Shown: positions 7,348 to 15,443, numbered from the stretch's first letter. The stretch is 32,873 nucleotides of DNA from Clostridia bacterium (GCA_017412045.1 JAFQOX010000056.1:1-32873), one strand, 5' to 3'. Numbers and translations are program-made. The notes: generated from the letters alone by a model not told the origin.

Positions 7348-9525
7348 ATGCTAAAGATACCACTGATAACTTTCGATAAGGCTGTTCCCGTTTGGGTCCG
7401 GGGACGAGAGAATGAACTGAACCTTTGGGTTTCACTCAGAGTGATTGCCAAGAAAGGAGAAAACTCACTACTTCGTGTAACCGGTCATGCAGCATATCAT
7501 GTTAGAGTTGATGGAGAACTTATTGCTTTCGGTCCTGCTAAATGCGGTGACGGATATTATCGTGTGGACGAACTTGATCTGACTTCTCATATCAAGAAAA
7601 ATTCAGTTATTACGATCACGATTGCAGGTTACAACTGCATTTGTGGGTCTATATTGGACAAGCCATCCTTTATATGTGCTGAACTAATAGAAAATGGGGA
7701 GATCACTGCTGCAACGGGACATGAAGGCTTTGTTTGCCGTTATGTTACGGAACACGTGCAAAAGGTTCAGCGATATAGCAACCAGCGTACATTTGGCGAG
7801 GTTTATGAAATAACACCTATGGTAAATGCGTGGTATAGGGATGCTTTTGCAGATATATCGTTATATGACCTCACTACGTTGACTCCGGTTTCTGATGAAA
7901 AGCTTTTTATTGCCAGAGAATGTGGCTACAACACTTATGATAAAATTTTCCCTGAAGCCATCGTGTCGAGGGAAACATTCACGATTGACACCAAAACAGC
8001 AGAGGATATTTTTTATCCTTACTATATGACATCTTCAGCAACGACTGTATTTTCGCCGAATGAAATTCAGTTGGATACTTATTTGCTTTACAAAAACTTG
8101 GTAACTACCCAAAGTGTTTCTGCAAACGATTTTCCCGAAAATGAATTTTTGACGGAAGGTCATACTGCAACGTACAAATGGAACGGTAACACGACGGGGT
8201 GCATTTGTATGCGCGTGAAATGTAACAAACAGGCGCGCATCGTTGCGCTTTTTGAGGAATATATCACATCTGAAAACGAAATTATTCACTACGGAAGCAT
8301 ACATAATTGTGTCGTTTGGGATCTCGAAAAGGGAAATTACGATCTCTCCACGTTTGAACCATACACACTGCAAGCGCTCAGAGTTTACGTGATTTCGGGT
8401 GAGATCGAAGTGGAAAGCGTATTCGTGAATTATTTCGGTGCCGATAAGCCCGATGTGGAATTTATAGGTAGCGACGATGAGATTCGCAAGCTTTTTGATG
8501 GTGCGATCGAAACATACAGACAAAACACCTTTACGATATTTATGGATTGTCCCTCACGTGAACGCGCAGGATTTCTCTGTGATAGTTTTTTCACCGCAAG
8601 AGTGGAGTATTTGCTAACAGGTAAAAACGAGATCGAGCATAACTTCCTTCAGAATTTTTTTATGCCGGAGCGTTTCCATGATGATATTCCCGACGGTCTT
8701 TTTCCGTGTTGTTATCCCTCTCGTGCGACATTGCTCAATAATTGGGTCATGTGGCTCGTCATTGAACTTCGTGAATATTTTGAGAGAACACACGACGATG
8801 CGTTCCGTGATGCCATATACGCAAGACTGCTGAAAGCATTTTCGCATTTTGAAAAATATGAAAATTCCGACGGGCTTCTTGAAAAACTGGATGGCTGGAT
8901 CTGGGTCGACGGGGATAGAACCAAATGTGCAAAACTGGTTCAGGATGTCAATTATCCGACGAATATTCTGTATGCTCATGCTATCCAAGCCATGGGACAT
9001 ATGTACGGAAAACCGGAATTGATTGAAAAAGCCAAACGCATCAAAGCAACGGTGGAAAATCAGTCTTATATGCCCGAGAAGGGTTTCTACTGTGATAATG
9101 CAATCCGTGGAGAGGACGGCGTTCTCCGCCTTTCGGGAGAGGCAACCGAAACCTGCCAATATTACTATTTTTATTTCGATGTAACGACGCCGGAAAAGCG
9201 TCCCGAACTTTGGGAACGCCTGAAAAACGATTTTGGTCCGAAGCGTGTTGTTACAAACAGATGGCCGACGCTTCGTGATGATGCGCCGTATCCGGATATC
9301 TTTCCTTCCAATATGCTTATAGGGAATCAGTTCCGTTTTTCGCTTCTTTTTCGATATGCGGACAAAGAAAAGTTTCTTTCAGAACTGAAAAATTATTATC
9401 TTCCCATGGCGAACCTTACAAGTACGCTTTGGGAACATGATACCGACAAACGAAGTTGTAATCACGCCTTTACATCTCATCTTTTGTGTTGGCTGTATGA
9501 GCTTGGCATGATAACGACAAAATAG
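7348..9525 (+). CDS. GH78-like alpha-L-rhamnosidase family protein
   Basis: A 725-residue six-hairpin glycosidase-like protein. The N-terminal beta domains contain [20 protein letters not shown], an accessory domain seen in GH78-type enzymes. The catalytic barrel carries [10 protein letters not shown], with Asp400 and Glu405 five residues apart, matching the conserved acid pair of GH78. A late LWEHDTD (Glu696) and CNHAF motif follow, where the family places its general base. There is no signal peptide, so it acts in the cytosol, presumably on imported rhamnosides or related glycosides. AAAAGGAGG lies about 10 bases before the ATG. Codon use is more A+T-rich than in neighbours, and it lies between two gene remnants, so recent acquisition is likely. 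The exact sugar is not certain, since this clade includes uncharacterised members. Confidence 0.83.
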   Translation: MLKIPLITFDKAVPVWVRGRENELNLWVSLRVIAKKGENSLLRVTGHAAYHVRVDGELIAFGPAKCGDGYYRVDELDLTSHIKKNSVITITIAGYNCICGSILDKPSFICAELIENGEITAATGHEGFVCRYVTEHVQKVQRYSNQRTFGEVYEITPMVNAWYRDAFADISLYDLTTLTPVSDEKLFIARECGYNTYDKIFPEAIVSRETFTIDTKTAEDIFYPYYMTSSATTVFSPNEIQLDTYLLYKNLVTTQSVSANDFPENEFLTEGHTATYKWNGNTTGCICMRVKCNKQARIVALFEEYITSENEIIHYGSIHNCVVWDLEKGNYDLSTFEPYTLQALRVYVISGEIEVESVFVNYFGADKPDVEFIGSDDEIRKLFDGAIETYRQNTFTIFMDCPSRERAGFLCDSFFTARVEYLLTGKNEIEHNFLQNFFMPERFHDDIPDGLFPCCYPSRATLLNNWVMWLVIELREYFERTHDDAFRDAIYARLLKAFSHFEKYENSDGLLEKLDGWIWVDGDRTKCAKLVQDVNYPTNILYAHAIQAMGHMYGKPELIEKAKRIKATVENQSYMPEKGFYCDNAIRGEDGVLRLSGEATETCQYYYFYFDVTTPEKRPELWERLKNDFGPKRVVTNRWPTLRDDAPYPDIFPSNMLIGNQFRFSLLFRYADKEKFLSELKNYYLPMANLTSTLWEHDTDKRSCNHAFTSHLLCWLYELGMITTK

Positions 9526-9820
9526 ATGCTATATGTACACAATGCGGATTAAAAGGCTTGGTAGAGAAATTAGCTCATGGATATGATACGCAGGTAGATA
9601 AATGGATCGATCCGGAAGGCTTTGAACTCTCCGGAGGAGAAGATCAACGAATTGCCATTGCAAGAGCCTGCTATCATAGCGGAGACATATTTTTGCTTGA
9701 CGAGCCAACGGCTGCGCTTGATCCTGTGGCAGAATATGAAATTTATACTCAATTTAATAACATGATAAATTCGCATAAACAACTGTAAACAATCATTTAT
9801 CATTCCATCGAACTCGCGTT
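9507..9820 (+). pseudogene. 3' remnant of an ABC exporter ATPase domain
   Basis: The frame reads [20 protein letters not shown], then [15 protein letters not shown] (signature), [13 protein letters not shown] (Walker B) and [13 protein letters not shown], and stops at 9786-9788. This is the C-terminal half of an ABC exporter NBD like the two intact ones at 2605-6230, but distinct from them. Walker A and the whole membrane domain are absent. After the stop, a shifted frame still shows a decayed H-loop region (IIY then SFHR, about 9790-9815). Its 5' end overlaps the last codons of the GH78-like gene in another frame, marking a recombination joint near 9505-9525. It cannot make a working transporter. 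Confidence 0.75.
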
Positions 9821-9842
9821 TCTTTACATGATACGACGAAGC

Positions 9843-9893
9843 AAGCGGTTGCTCCATACCTTTTTGGTACGGAACAACCGCTTTACTTTTTCG
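9843..9893 (+). terminator. Intrinsic terminator, repeated hairpin family
   Basis: AAGCGGTTG (9843-9851) pairs with CAACCGCTT (9875-9883); inner CCATACC/GGTACGG pairs with one mismatch around a TTTTT loop. TTTACTTTTT follows. It closes the plus-strand ABC remnant and faces the end of the minus-strand HD-Pnk gene. It closely resembles the hairpin at 27987-28038. Confidence 0.75.
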
Positions 9894-9922
9894 TTTGATT
9901 GATGCCGAATCCAATCGCGGAT

Positions 9923-11095
9923 TTATACGGTCTCCCACGTCACGCGCTCACATTCAAAGCGCTCGGGGATCTCCAGCTTGGAGAGCATTCTTTCGACGGC
10001 GTGGACGGGTACCTCCGCCGCTCTGCCTGCGTTTCTGCGGAGCTGCTCGTTCCATTCCGTTTCCAGAAAAACGGTATGCACGGATGCGCCGTAGTCTTCA
10101 AAAAGGGAGATCTGCCAACCGCGCGTTTTCGCCGTGATATTGGTCGCGTTCCAGACGAAGGGTTGTTTTTTGCGAAGGTATCCTTTTGCCGTTTCGTACG
10201 CCTCGGCAATGACTCTGCCCTGGTTATCCGTCGGTGCGATGCGCAGCTTTTGGCGGATCTCGTCAAGGGAGATCATCGGCAGGTCCGAAAGGTTCTGCGC
10301 GATCCACGTATCCTTTCCCGTGCCGGGCAAGCCCGAAAGCATGACGACCTCGCCCCAGCTGTCGTTGAAGAGCGATTGGTCCTTCCAATCCGTTTTTTCC
10401 TTGAAATACGCTCTCTGCGAAAAATCATCCGTAAACGCGAAGGGGGTATGCAGGCATCCCAGCTCCTCCGCCAGCATTTGGCAATACGCGATCTTTTCCA
10501 GGCTTTCCTCGGTATCGGGGCTGATCCTGCCCAGAATATCCGCCCGCTCCAGCGCGCAAAGCGCCGCAACGGAAAAGCCCTTTGCGAGCGCACCCGCGGA
10601 GGCGATCTTCAGCATTTTCCGCTCGGGATCTGCATCCGTCATGACGAAGGGCGGGAAGGAATGATAACGCACGAGCTGACAAACCGTTTCTCTGAGCCGT
10701 TGCAACTCCTCGCTTCCGCAGAAGCCGAGCTCCCGCCAGAGGATTTCTCTCGTCTGTACCGAGCCGTTGCGCGCGTGGTTGGGCGAAATCCATACGCCAT
10801 CCTCCATGCGCGTGCATCGGATCTTGCCGATATCGTGAAAGAGCGCCGCCAGAAAGAGCGCCGTTTTTTCTTCGTCGCTTCCATCTCTGTATACGGGCTC
10901 GCGGAGAAGCGCTTCGCAGACGGCTTTCGTGTGCGTCAGCACGTCGATCTCCCCGTGGTAGGCGGGGTTCTGCTCCGTGCTCGCCATTGCTTCGAAGATT
11001 GGCTTCATCAGCGTATCGGAAAATCCGTCCCAATCAACGGATTCTCCCGAGAGCGGGATCAGCCGAAGGATTTTTTTGGCTTCTGCGTTTTTCAT
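9923..11095 (-). CDS. HD phosphohydrolase-polynucleotide kinase fusion (HD-Pnk type)
   Basis: A 390-residue two-domain protein. The N-terminal HD domain has His55, the His87-Asp88 doublet in LFHDIGK, His107 (PNHARNG), His145 (RYHSFPP) and Asp186 (ERADILG). The C-terminal P-loop kinase has Walker A GLPGTGKD (255-262, Lys261) and the SLDEIRQKL and WNATN motifs of polynucleotide-kinase-like enzymes. The order HD then P-loop kinase matches the HD-Pnk enzymes described from Runella slithyformis, which combine 2',3'-phosphatase and 5'-OH kinase activity. The start was chosen at the ATG (11095-11093) whose ATGA overlaps the stop of the upstream RNA ligase; a frame extending 26 codons further lies inside the ligase. 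It probably prepares broken RNA (or DNA) ends for the ligase. Activities are inferred from family and context. Confidence 0.85.
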   Translation of the reverse strand: MKNAEAKKILRLIPLSGESVDWDGFSDTLMKPIFEAMASTEQNPAYHGEIDVLTHTKAVCEALLREPVYRDGSDEEKTALFLAALFHDIGKIRCTRMEDGVWISPNHARNGSVQTREILWRELGFCGSEELQRLRETVCQLVRYHSFPPFVMTDADPERKMLKIASAGALAKGFSVAALCALERADILGRISPDTEESLEKIAYCQMLAEELGCLHTPFAFTDDFSQRAYFKEKTDWKDQSLFNDSWGEVVMLSGLPGTGKDTWIAQNLSDLPMISLDEIRQKLRIAPTDNQGRVIAEAYETAKGYLRKKQPFVWNATNITAKTRGWQISLFEDYGASVHTVFLETEWNEQLRRNAGRAAEVPVHAVERMLSKLEIPERFECERVTWETV

Positions 11096-11877
11096 TCCCA
11101 CGACTCCTTTTTGGCGAGCTGGTTGGGAATGATCGGGCGCTGCTGCCAATGGCTGCCCGATTCCATCAGACACTGATAGAAGGAGTTTCTGACGTATTTC
11201 ACGCGCTGCTTGACCACGCCGTCCTCCTCGACCTTGATGTAGAGTCCCTCCATCGTCAGGGCGGGATCGGTCTCTCTGACCTGTCTTTCCACGTCCAGAT
11301 CCTGTTTTTGCGCCAGCATTCTCAGCGTTTCGATATGGTTTTCCGTAATATAGAGGGAATTGCCCAGATATGCGAGGATCTGCTCCTTTTTGGTGAAAAC
11401 ACCTTTTGCCAGCACGGGAACGGAGGAGATGACCCCCATCGGATCCGTGATCTTACGGCGCGATTCCGTATCCAGAAAGACCTTTCGCTCTCTGTCGTAA
11501 ATATCGAATTCCATGAAATAGTCCGGGAGCGCGTCGTAAAAAACGGTATGCTTCGCGTACATCCATTCGCCGTACATGATGTAGCGTTCTCCCAGCGCGC
11601 AGTAGAGCAGATCCATATTGTGATTTGCCCATTGCTTCAGCAGGTTGTAGTGGCGCTCGCTGTAACCGCCGCGCAGATAATGTCCTCGGCTCTGCAAAAG
11701 CAGATTGCAGTCCTCGTCAAACGAGATCGCGGAATTGGCGCCGTCGATCTTTTCTTCAATCACGATATGCTTTCCGAGGATATCTTTGAATGGGACCTGA
11801 CTCAGGTCCTCATCTCCCGCCTGCAATCGGGAGCCCTGTAAATGCTGTGTTCTCGGATATTTTGTGATTCTTTCCAT
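11092..11877 (-). CDS. ATP-dependent RNA ligase family protein
   Basis: A 261-residue nucleotidyltransferase of the RNA_ligase (PF09414) type. Motif I is EEKIDGAN with the adenylated Lys43 and Asp45-Gly46; motif Ia is SRGHYL (63-68); motif III is YGEWMYAKHTVFYD (102-115); motif IV is EGLYIK (Glu210); motif V is RVKYV with Lys227. All core catalytic residues are present, and no clear C-terminal OB or tRNA-specific domain is seen, so it is a minimal ligase. The N-terminal QHLQGSRLQAGDED stretch is typical of a bacterial clade of these ligases. An AAAGGTG site lies about 10 bases before the ATG, and a promoter follows upstream. The coupled downstream gene encodes HD-Pnk, so the two form an RNA repair cassette that reseals cleaved tRNA or other RNA. 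Targets are unknown. Confidence 0.88.
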   Translation of the reverse strand: MERITKYPRTQHLQGSRLQAGDEDLSQVPFKDILGKHIVIEEKIDGANSAISFDEDCNLLLQSRGHYLRGGYSERHYNLLKQWANHNMDLLYCALGERYIMYGEWMYAKHTVFYDALPDYFMEFDIYDRERKVFLDTESRRKITDPMGVISSVPVLAKGVFTKKEQILAYLGNSLYITENHIETLRMLAQKQDLDVERQVRETDPALTMEGLYIKVEEDGVVKQRVKYVRNSFYQCLMESGSHWQQRPIIPNQLAKKESWE

Positions 11878-11912
11878 CTTTTCATCACACCTTTCTTTGT
11901 CGGATCTTTTTT

Positions 11913-11941
11913 ATTGTATCTCTTTTTTCGTTGAATTGCAA
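11913..11941 (-). promoter_or_regulatory. Promoter of the RNA-repair operon
   Basis: On the minus strand TTGCAA (11941-11936) and TACAAT (11918-11913) are 17 bases apart. Transcription would start about 30 bases before the ligase ATG. The same hexamer pair at the same spacing serves the divergent gene at 12163. Confidence 0.65.
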
Positions 11942-12022
11942 GAGTGCGCGTGAATTTGCCGTGCAAAAACGTGAAAAAGTTTATCTTTGGCAAAAAAACG
12001 AAAACAGATTTCCGTAAGCATA

Positions 12023-12051
12023 TTGCAATTTTTTTGGTTTTATGCTACAAT
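12023..12051 (+). promoter_or_regulatory. Promoter of the phosphoribosyltransferase-like gene
   Basis: TTGCAA (12023-12028) and TACAAT (12046-12051) are 17 bases apart. The leader of about 105 bases contains a small CCGCC-TTC-GGCGG hairpin (12134-12146) just before the ribosome binding site. No known riboswitch is recognised in it. Confidence 0.6.
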
Positions 12052-12162
12052 ATCACTATACAACTGTTATCTGTGAATGGCGACGTGTTGCATGATGCCG
12101 AAAACGGTAACAATATTTCAGATTTTATCAATACCGCCTTCGGCGGAGAAACGGAGCTAACC

Positions 12163-12801
12163 ATGGCAATCAAACTTGTTGAAATTCCCCGCAAGCACAG
12201 CAATTTCCCCCTGCGCGTGGCAATGGGTCATTTCGCGACCAGCCACAGCCATCTGAATTATTACATTGATTTCACGATGTCCAAGCACAGACTCTCCGAA
12301 GCGCGCGCGGGCGCACAGCTTCTTTGCGGACAGATCCCCTCCTCCCAGATCGTCGACACGATTCTCTGTCTGGACGGTACGGAAACCATCGGCGCCTGCA
12401 TGGCAAGCGAGTTGACGCGCGCGGGCTATATGAATATGAACGCGCACCGCACCATCTACGTCGTCACGCCCGAATACACCAGCGGAAGCCAGATCATCTT
12501 CCGTGACAATATCGCGCCCATGATCGTCGGCAAGCACGTCCTGATCCTTGCGGCATCGGTCGCTACGGGCTATACCGTAAAATCCGCCATCGAGGCGATC
12601 CGCTACTATCACGGCATCCCCGTCGGCATCTGCTCGATCTTCGCTTGCGCGCAGGAATGCGAGGGCTTCCCCGTTCTCAGCATTTACAATAAAAACGATA
12701 TTCCCGAATACGAGAGCCATTCGCCGCGCGAATGTCCCTTCTGCAAAGCGGGCATCCCGATCGACGGCCTGGTCAACAGCCACGGCATTTCCTGCTTCTG
12801 A
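12163..12801 (+). CDS. Orotate phosphoribosyltransferase-like protein with altered PRPP motif
   Basis: A 212-residue protein with the fold pattern of type I phosphoribosyltransferases. It has an early LCLDGTETIG segment (69-77) and a PRPP-loop-like region LILAASVATGYTV (127-139). In active PRTases the start of that loop carries two acidic residues; here they are Ala-Ala-Ser, while the TGYT part is kept. The C-terminus has a CPFC pair (Cys191, Cys194), possibly a metal or redox site. The frame is open further upstream, but ATG 12163 has GGAG (12153-12156) at good distance and starts the conserved MAIKLVEIPR sequence. It is monocistronic, followed by two terminators. It may be an enzyme with unusual PRPP binding or a non-catalytic nucleotide sensor. 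Confidence 0.65.
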   Translation: MAIKLVEIPRKHSNFPLRVAMGHFATSHSHLNYYIDFTMSKHRLSEARAGAQLLCGQIPSSQIVDTILCLDGTETIGACMASELTRAGYMNMNAHRTIYVVTPEYTSGSQIIFRDNIAPMIVGKHVLILAASVATGYTVKSAIEAIRYYHGIPVGICSIFACAQECEGFPVLSIYNKNDIPEYESHSPRECPFCKAGIPIDGLVNSHGISCF

Positions 12802-12842
12802 TCGGTATCGAAGATAAAAACAATATTATAAAGATGATAAAG

Positions 12843-12881
12843 AAGAAAGAATCCTACGTTCGTAGGATTCTTTCTTTTTTT
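12843..12881 (+). terminator. Intrinsic terminator 1 after the PRTase-like gene
   Basis: AAGAAAGAATCCTACG (12843-12858) pairs perfectly with CGTAGGATTCTTTCTT (12861-12876) and is followed by TTTTT. A second terminator comes 10 bases later. Confidence 0.88.
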
Positions 12882-12891
12882 CGACAGTCTG

Positions 12892-12925
12892 AGCCGATGA
12901 GTATAAGATCCTCATCGGCTTTTTT
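12892..12925 (+). terminator. Intrinsic terminator 2 after the PRTase-like gene
   Basis: AGCCGATGAG (12892-12901) pairs perfectly with CTCATCGGCT (12911-12920), followed by TTTTT. Tandem terminators insulate the ribokinase promoter at 12995. Confidence 0.88.
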
Positions 12926-12994
12926 GTAAGAATTTATCTTCAAAAAATAAATGCGGTTACCCTTTGAAAAATTTTATAAAAACCGCGTCCGGAA

Positions 12995-13045
12995 TTGACT
13001 TTTTTTCCCGTTTGTGGTATGATGATGATATCAATCGCTTGATAT
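12995..13045 (+). promoter_or_regulatory. Ribokinase promoter with an operator-like palindrome
   Basis: TTGACT (12995-13000) and TATGAT (13018-13023) are 17 bases apart. A perfect 7-base inverted repeat, ATATCAA (13028-13034), TCGC, TTGATAT (13039-13045), lies at the expected start of transcription, a typical place for a repressor site. Confidence 0.6.
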
Positions 13046-13069
13046 TTTTTGCGAAAGGAAGTAACCATT

Positions 13070-13972
13070 ATGAAAAAGATTCTCATTATCGGCAGCATCA
13101 ATATTGACCTTGTGATCAATACGGACATCCTGCCGAAGCTCGGCGAGACCGTACACGGAAAGAACTTTATGACCTCTTACGGCGGTAAGGGCGCAAACCA
13201 GGCGGTCGCCGTTGCCAAATTGTACGGAGAAGCCGATATGATCGGCGCGGTCGGAAGCGATGAATTCGGCAAGCTTCTGAAAGCCAATCTCGAAGCCAAC
13301 TGCGTCCGCACGGAGGGCGTCAGAGTAGCGGATACGAACTCCGGTGTCGCCGTCATCACCGTTTGCGGCGGCGATAACCATATCATTCTGGACGGCGGCG
13401 CGAACAACGCCGTTTCTCCCGCATGGATCGATGCCAATACCGATCTGATCAAAAACGCGGATATCGTGATCTTCCAATTGGAGATCCCCATGGAGGCCAT
13501 CATTTACGCGGCGAAAAAGGCGAAGGAATACGGATGCAAGGTGCTTCTCAACCCCGCACCCGCCGCCAAGCTTCCCGAGGAGCTCCTCTCCTATACCGAC
13601 ATCATCATTCCCAACGAGCACGAGGCGGCGATCATCACGGGCTGTGAAAACGAAACGGACGCGCTCAAGGCGCTCTGGAACGACGGCAAGAGAACCGTGA
13701 TCGTCACGCTCGGCGAAAAGGGCTGTCTGTATAACGAGGGAACGGTCCTGAAAACGCAACCTGCCTTCTCCGTCAAAGCCGTAGACTCCACTGCGGCGGG
13801 AGACAGCTTTATCGGTGGATATTGCTCCGCCATCGCGGAAGGAAAGAGCATGGACGAAGCGGTCCGTTTTGCAACCGCCGTTTCCGCCATCACGGTCAGC
13901 CGTCCCGGCGCGAGCGCATCCATTCCCACCAGAGCGGAAGCGGAAGCTTTTCTGAAGGCAAACGCAAATTGA
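13070..13972 (+). CDS. rbsK: Ribokinase (PfkB family)
   Basis: A 300-residue PfkB-family sugar kinase that phosphorylates ribose at O5 in the cytosol. The substrate-binding signature YGGKGANQAVA is at residues 37-47. The C-terminal ATP/anion-hole motif DSTAAGDSF is at 239-247, with Asp245 as catalytic base. Length equals that of typical RbsK. The start is ATG 13070 behind GAAAGGAAG (13053-13061). The gene stands alone, with no ribose transporter or pyranase nearby, so it may serve ribose from nucleoside turnover. The palindrome over its transcription start suggests a LacI-type or other repressor, but no regulator gene is adjacent. Confidence 0.9.
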   Translation: MKKILIIGSINIDLVINTDILPKLGETVHGKNFMTSYGGKGANQAVAVAKLYGEADMIGAVGSDEFGKLLKANLEANCVRTEGVRVADTNSGVAVITVCGGDNHIILDGGANNAVSPAWIDANTDLIKNADIVIFQLEIPMEAIIYAAKKAKEYGCKVLLNPAPAAKLPEELLSYTDIIIPNEHEAAIITGCENETDALKALWNDGKRTVIVTLGEKGCLYNEGTVLKTQPAFSVKAVDSTAAGDSFIGGYCSAIAEGKSMDEAVRFATAVSAITVSRPGASASIPTRAEAEAFLKANAN

Positions 13973-14039
13973 TCTGACAAAAACAGAAGCAAAAAGGACA
14001 GAGAACGCAATGGGTGATGTTCTTAGCGGAGAAATAAAT

Positions 14040-14079
14040 AGCCCCAGCAGATTTTCAATGATCTGTTGGGGCTATTTTT
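14040..14079. terminator. Bidirectional terminator between convergent genes
   Basis: AGCCCCAGCAGAT (14040-14052) pairs with ATCTGTTGGGGCT (14061-14073) with one G-U pair. ATTTTTG follows on the plus strand and ATTTATTTC on the minus strand. It lies between the ribokinase gene and the end of the minus-strand gene at 14083. Confidence 0.82.
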
Positions 14080-14082
14080 GTG

Positions 14083-14334
14083 CTACTCATATATTTTTCC
14101 ACTATATAAGATTCTCGCTATTACGGAGTAATCAATATTATTCCAATCAATATCGTTATATTTGCATTTTGAGAAATCATGAACCCAAGCCATCATTGCG
14201 TCTAAATATTCATCAATAGAATCATGCTCCCATTCTTGCGGATTTTTCCGGTAATCATTGATAAGCATTTTCATAAAGTGCAGTAGAGACTCTTTGTCAG
14301 TAACACTATCTATGTATTTATCCCAATCGTTCAT
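14083..14334 (-). CDS. Small acidic hypothetical protein (DUF7660-like)
   Basis: An 83-residue acidic cytosolic protein beginning MNDWDKYIDSVTDKESLLHF. It is rich in Trp, Tyr and Asp, with a central YLDAMMAWVHDF segment and no signal peptide or membrane helix. GGAGG lies eight bases before the ATG. It resembles a family of small orphan proteins found in Firmicutes and others, possibly DUF7660, whose role is unknown. Scattered single copies of such proteins can be orphan immunity or cargo genes, but nothing adjacent is a toxin. Its neighbour is a dead transposase, so the stretch 14083-14820 looks accessory. Confidence 0.7.
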   Translation of the reverse strand: MNDWDKYIDSVTDKESLLHFMKMLINDYRKNPQEWEHDSIDEYLDAMMAWVHDFSKCKYNDIDWNNIDYSVIARILYSGKIYE

Positions 14335-14381
14335 GCATTTATCCTCCTAAACATTTTTTCTTTTCGTTTATCGCCAGTTTC

Positions 14382-14416
14382 GCCTTTGTATTACAAAGGC
14401 ATCGGGCAAAGCCCAT
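14382..14416. repeat. Paired palindromes beside the dead REP-type transposase
   Basis: GCCTTTGTA (14382-14390) and TACAAAGGC (14392-14400) form one near-perfect palindrome, and GGGC-AAA-GCCC (14404-14414) a second. Twin hairpins of this kind lie immediately downstream of the transposase remnant, where REP-like elements are expected. Confidence 0.5.
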
Positions 14417-14420
14417 ACCC

Positions 14421-14769
14421 CTATTCTTCTGCATATAGTTCGTCGTAGTACCATCGCAGCGGATTTTCGAAAATATAATTAGATCGGGGTTCGTAATCCT
14501 TTTTATTTCGTATCACGTGTTCAATATAGGATTTTTGCCAAATTGATGAGCCAATCTTTTTTGTTACCGCACCTTTGAATTGTTTTACCATCCGTTCCAC
14601 CGTAGGAGTGCCAATCGAACACCTGTGGGTCAATCGATCCATTCCAAAAGTAATTCTTTCCGTTTTCCGTACAGATGGTTACAAAATATGCACCGGGAGA
14701 ACTATAATCATAATTCTTGAGCCGTATATCTTTTCTTTTCGGCAATTCTTTTTCATTATCCATTTGCAT
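14421..14769 (-). pseudogene. Broken REP-associated tyrosine transposase (RayT/TnpA-REP)
   Basis: The 5' part (14769 to about 14640) reads RKDIRLKNYDYSSPGAYFV then TICTENGKNYFW, the start of a Y1 transposase. The 3' part, in a different frame (about 14640-14421), reads GTPTVERMVKQFKGAV, IGSSIWQKSYIEHVIRNKKDY and ENPLRWYYDELY, its C-terminus. The joint lacks about 60-70 residues, including the HUH metal-binding motif (usually MPNHxH), and the frame changes. The protein therefore cannot cut DNA. Single-copy domesticated relatives act on REP palindromes in other bacteria, and two small palindromes lie just downstream here. Confidence 0.75.
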
Positions 14770-14792
14770 CACCTACACCATTATAACACAAA

Positions 14793-14820
14793 TCGGCAGA
14801 GAAAACAAGTTCTCTGCCGA
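14793..14820 (-). terminator. Hairpin after the UPF0340 gene
   Basis: TCGGCAGAGAA (14793-14803) and TTCTCTGCCGA (14810-14820) form a perfect 11-base stem. On the minus strand a weak TTTGTGTT tract follows, so termination is plausible but not strong. The promoter of the transposase remnant (TATAAT complement at 14780-14785) overlaps this tract. Confidence 0.5.
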
Positions 14821-14894
14821 CATTTTGTGCACGCAAATTCTCCGTTAAGAGTATCACGCCAACGTAGGTACAGTTTTTTGATTCACAGGAGATA

Positions 14895-15443
14895 TTAAAG
14901 CAAATTGTCGTCGTAATGCGCGCGGATGCCGCCGATGAATTTCGGACGGGTTCTCGCGGCGAGAAGGATCGCGCCGCCGACGTGATTCAGAGAAAGACGT
15001 ACGGGAACGGCAACCTTTTTAAGATGCATACCGATCAGCGTACCGCCGATATCGAGTCCCGCGTCTGCGCGGATTTCCTCAACGGCGACGGGATTTTCGA
15101 AATGCGCGTAAGCTGCGGTCGCAAAGGAGCCGCCCGCTTTGGGCTGAGGAACAACGTTGACGATCTCCGCGAAGGGAACAGCCGCCTTCTCGATGATGAT
15201 CGCGCGGTTCAGATGCTCACAGCACTGCGCCGCAATATAAATGCCCTTGGGTGTGAATACGCTTGCAAGTCCTTCAAAAATCGCCTCGGCGGTTTCGGGG
15301 CTGGAGGCACTTCCGACCTGATGGCCGCAGACCTCGCTGGAGGAACAGCCGATGACGACGACGTCGCCCTTTTTCAATTTTGCGACCTCGCAAAGGTCGT
15401 TTGCCGCTTGCGCGGACTGGTTTCTGATTTCATCCAATATCAT
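14895..15443 (-). CDS. UPF0340 / TIGR01440 family protein (YwlG-like)
   Basis: A 182-residue soluble protein of the UPF0340 (DUF436) family, conserved in Firmicutes and without an established biochemical function. Recognisable segments are VVVIGCSSSEVCG (28-40), a central AAQCCEHLNRA, and the C-terminal ARTRPKFIGGIRA. Length is typical. The start overlaps the stop of the upstream ECF S-component gene by four bases (15440-15443), so the two are translationally coupled. The link suggests a vitamin- or metabolite-related role, but the protein has no known ligand. It is the last gene before a hairpin at 14793-14820. Confidence 0.88.
   Translation of the reverse strand: MILDEIRNQSAQAANDLCEVAKLKKGDVVVIGCSSSEVCGHQVGSASSPETAEAIFEGLASVFTPKGIYIAAQCCEHLNRAIIIEKAAVPFAEIVNVVPQPKAGGSFATAAYAHFENPVAVEEIRADAGLDIGGTLIGMHLKKVAVPVRLSLNHVGGAILLAARTRPKFIGGIRAHYDDNLL

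Noticed and set aside
11092-11877. NAD- or ATP-dependent DNA ligase
   Set aside because: The protein lacks the OB and other domains of DNA ligases, and motif spacing and the adjacent HD-Pnk favour the RNA ligase family.
14010-14219. A 69-codon plus-strand frame after the ribokinase gene
   Set aside because: It runs through the bidirectional terminator and antisense to the small hypothetical gene, with no ribosome binding site.
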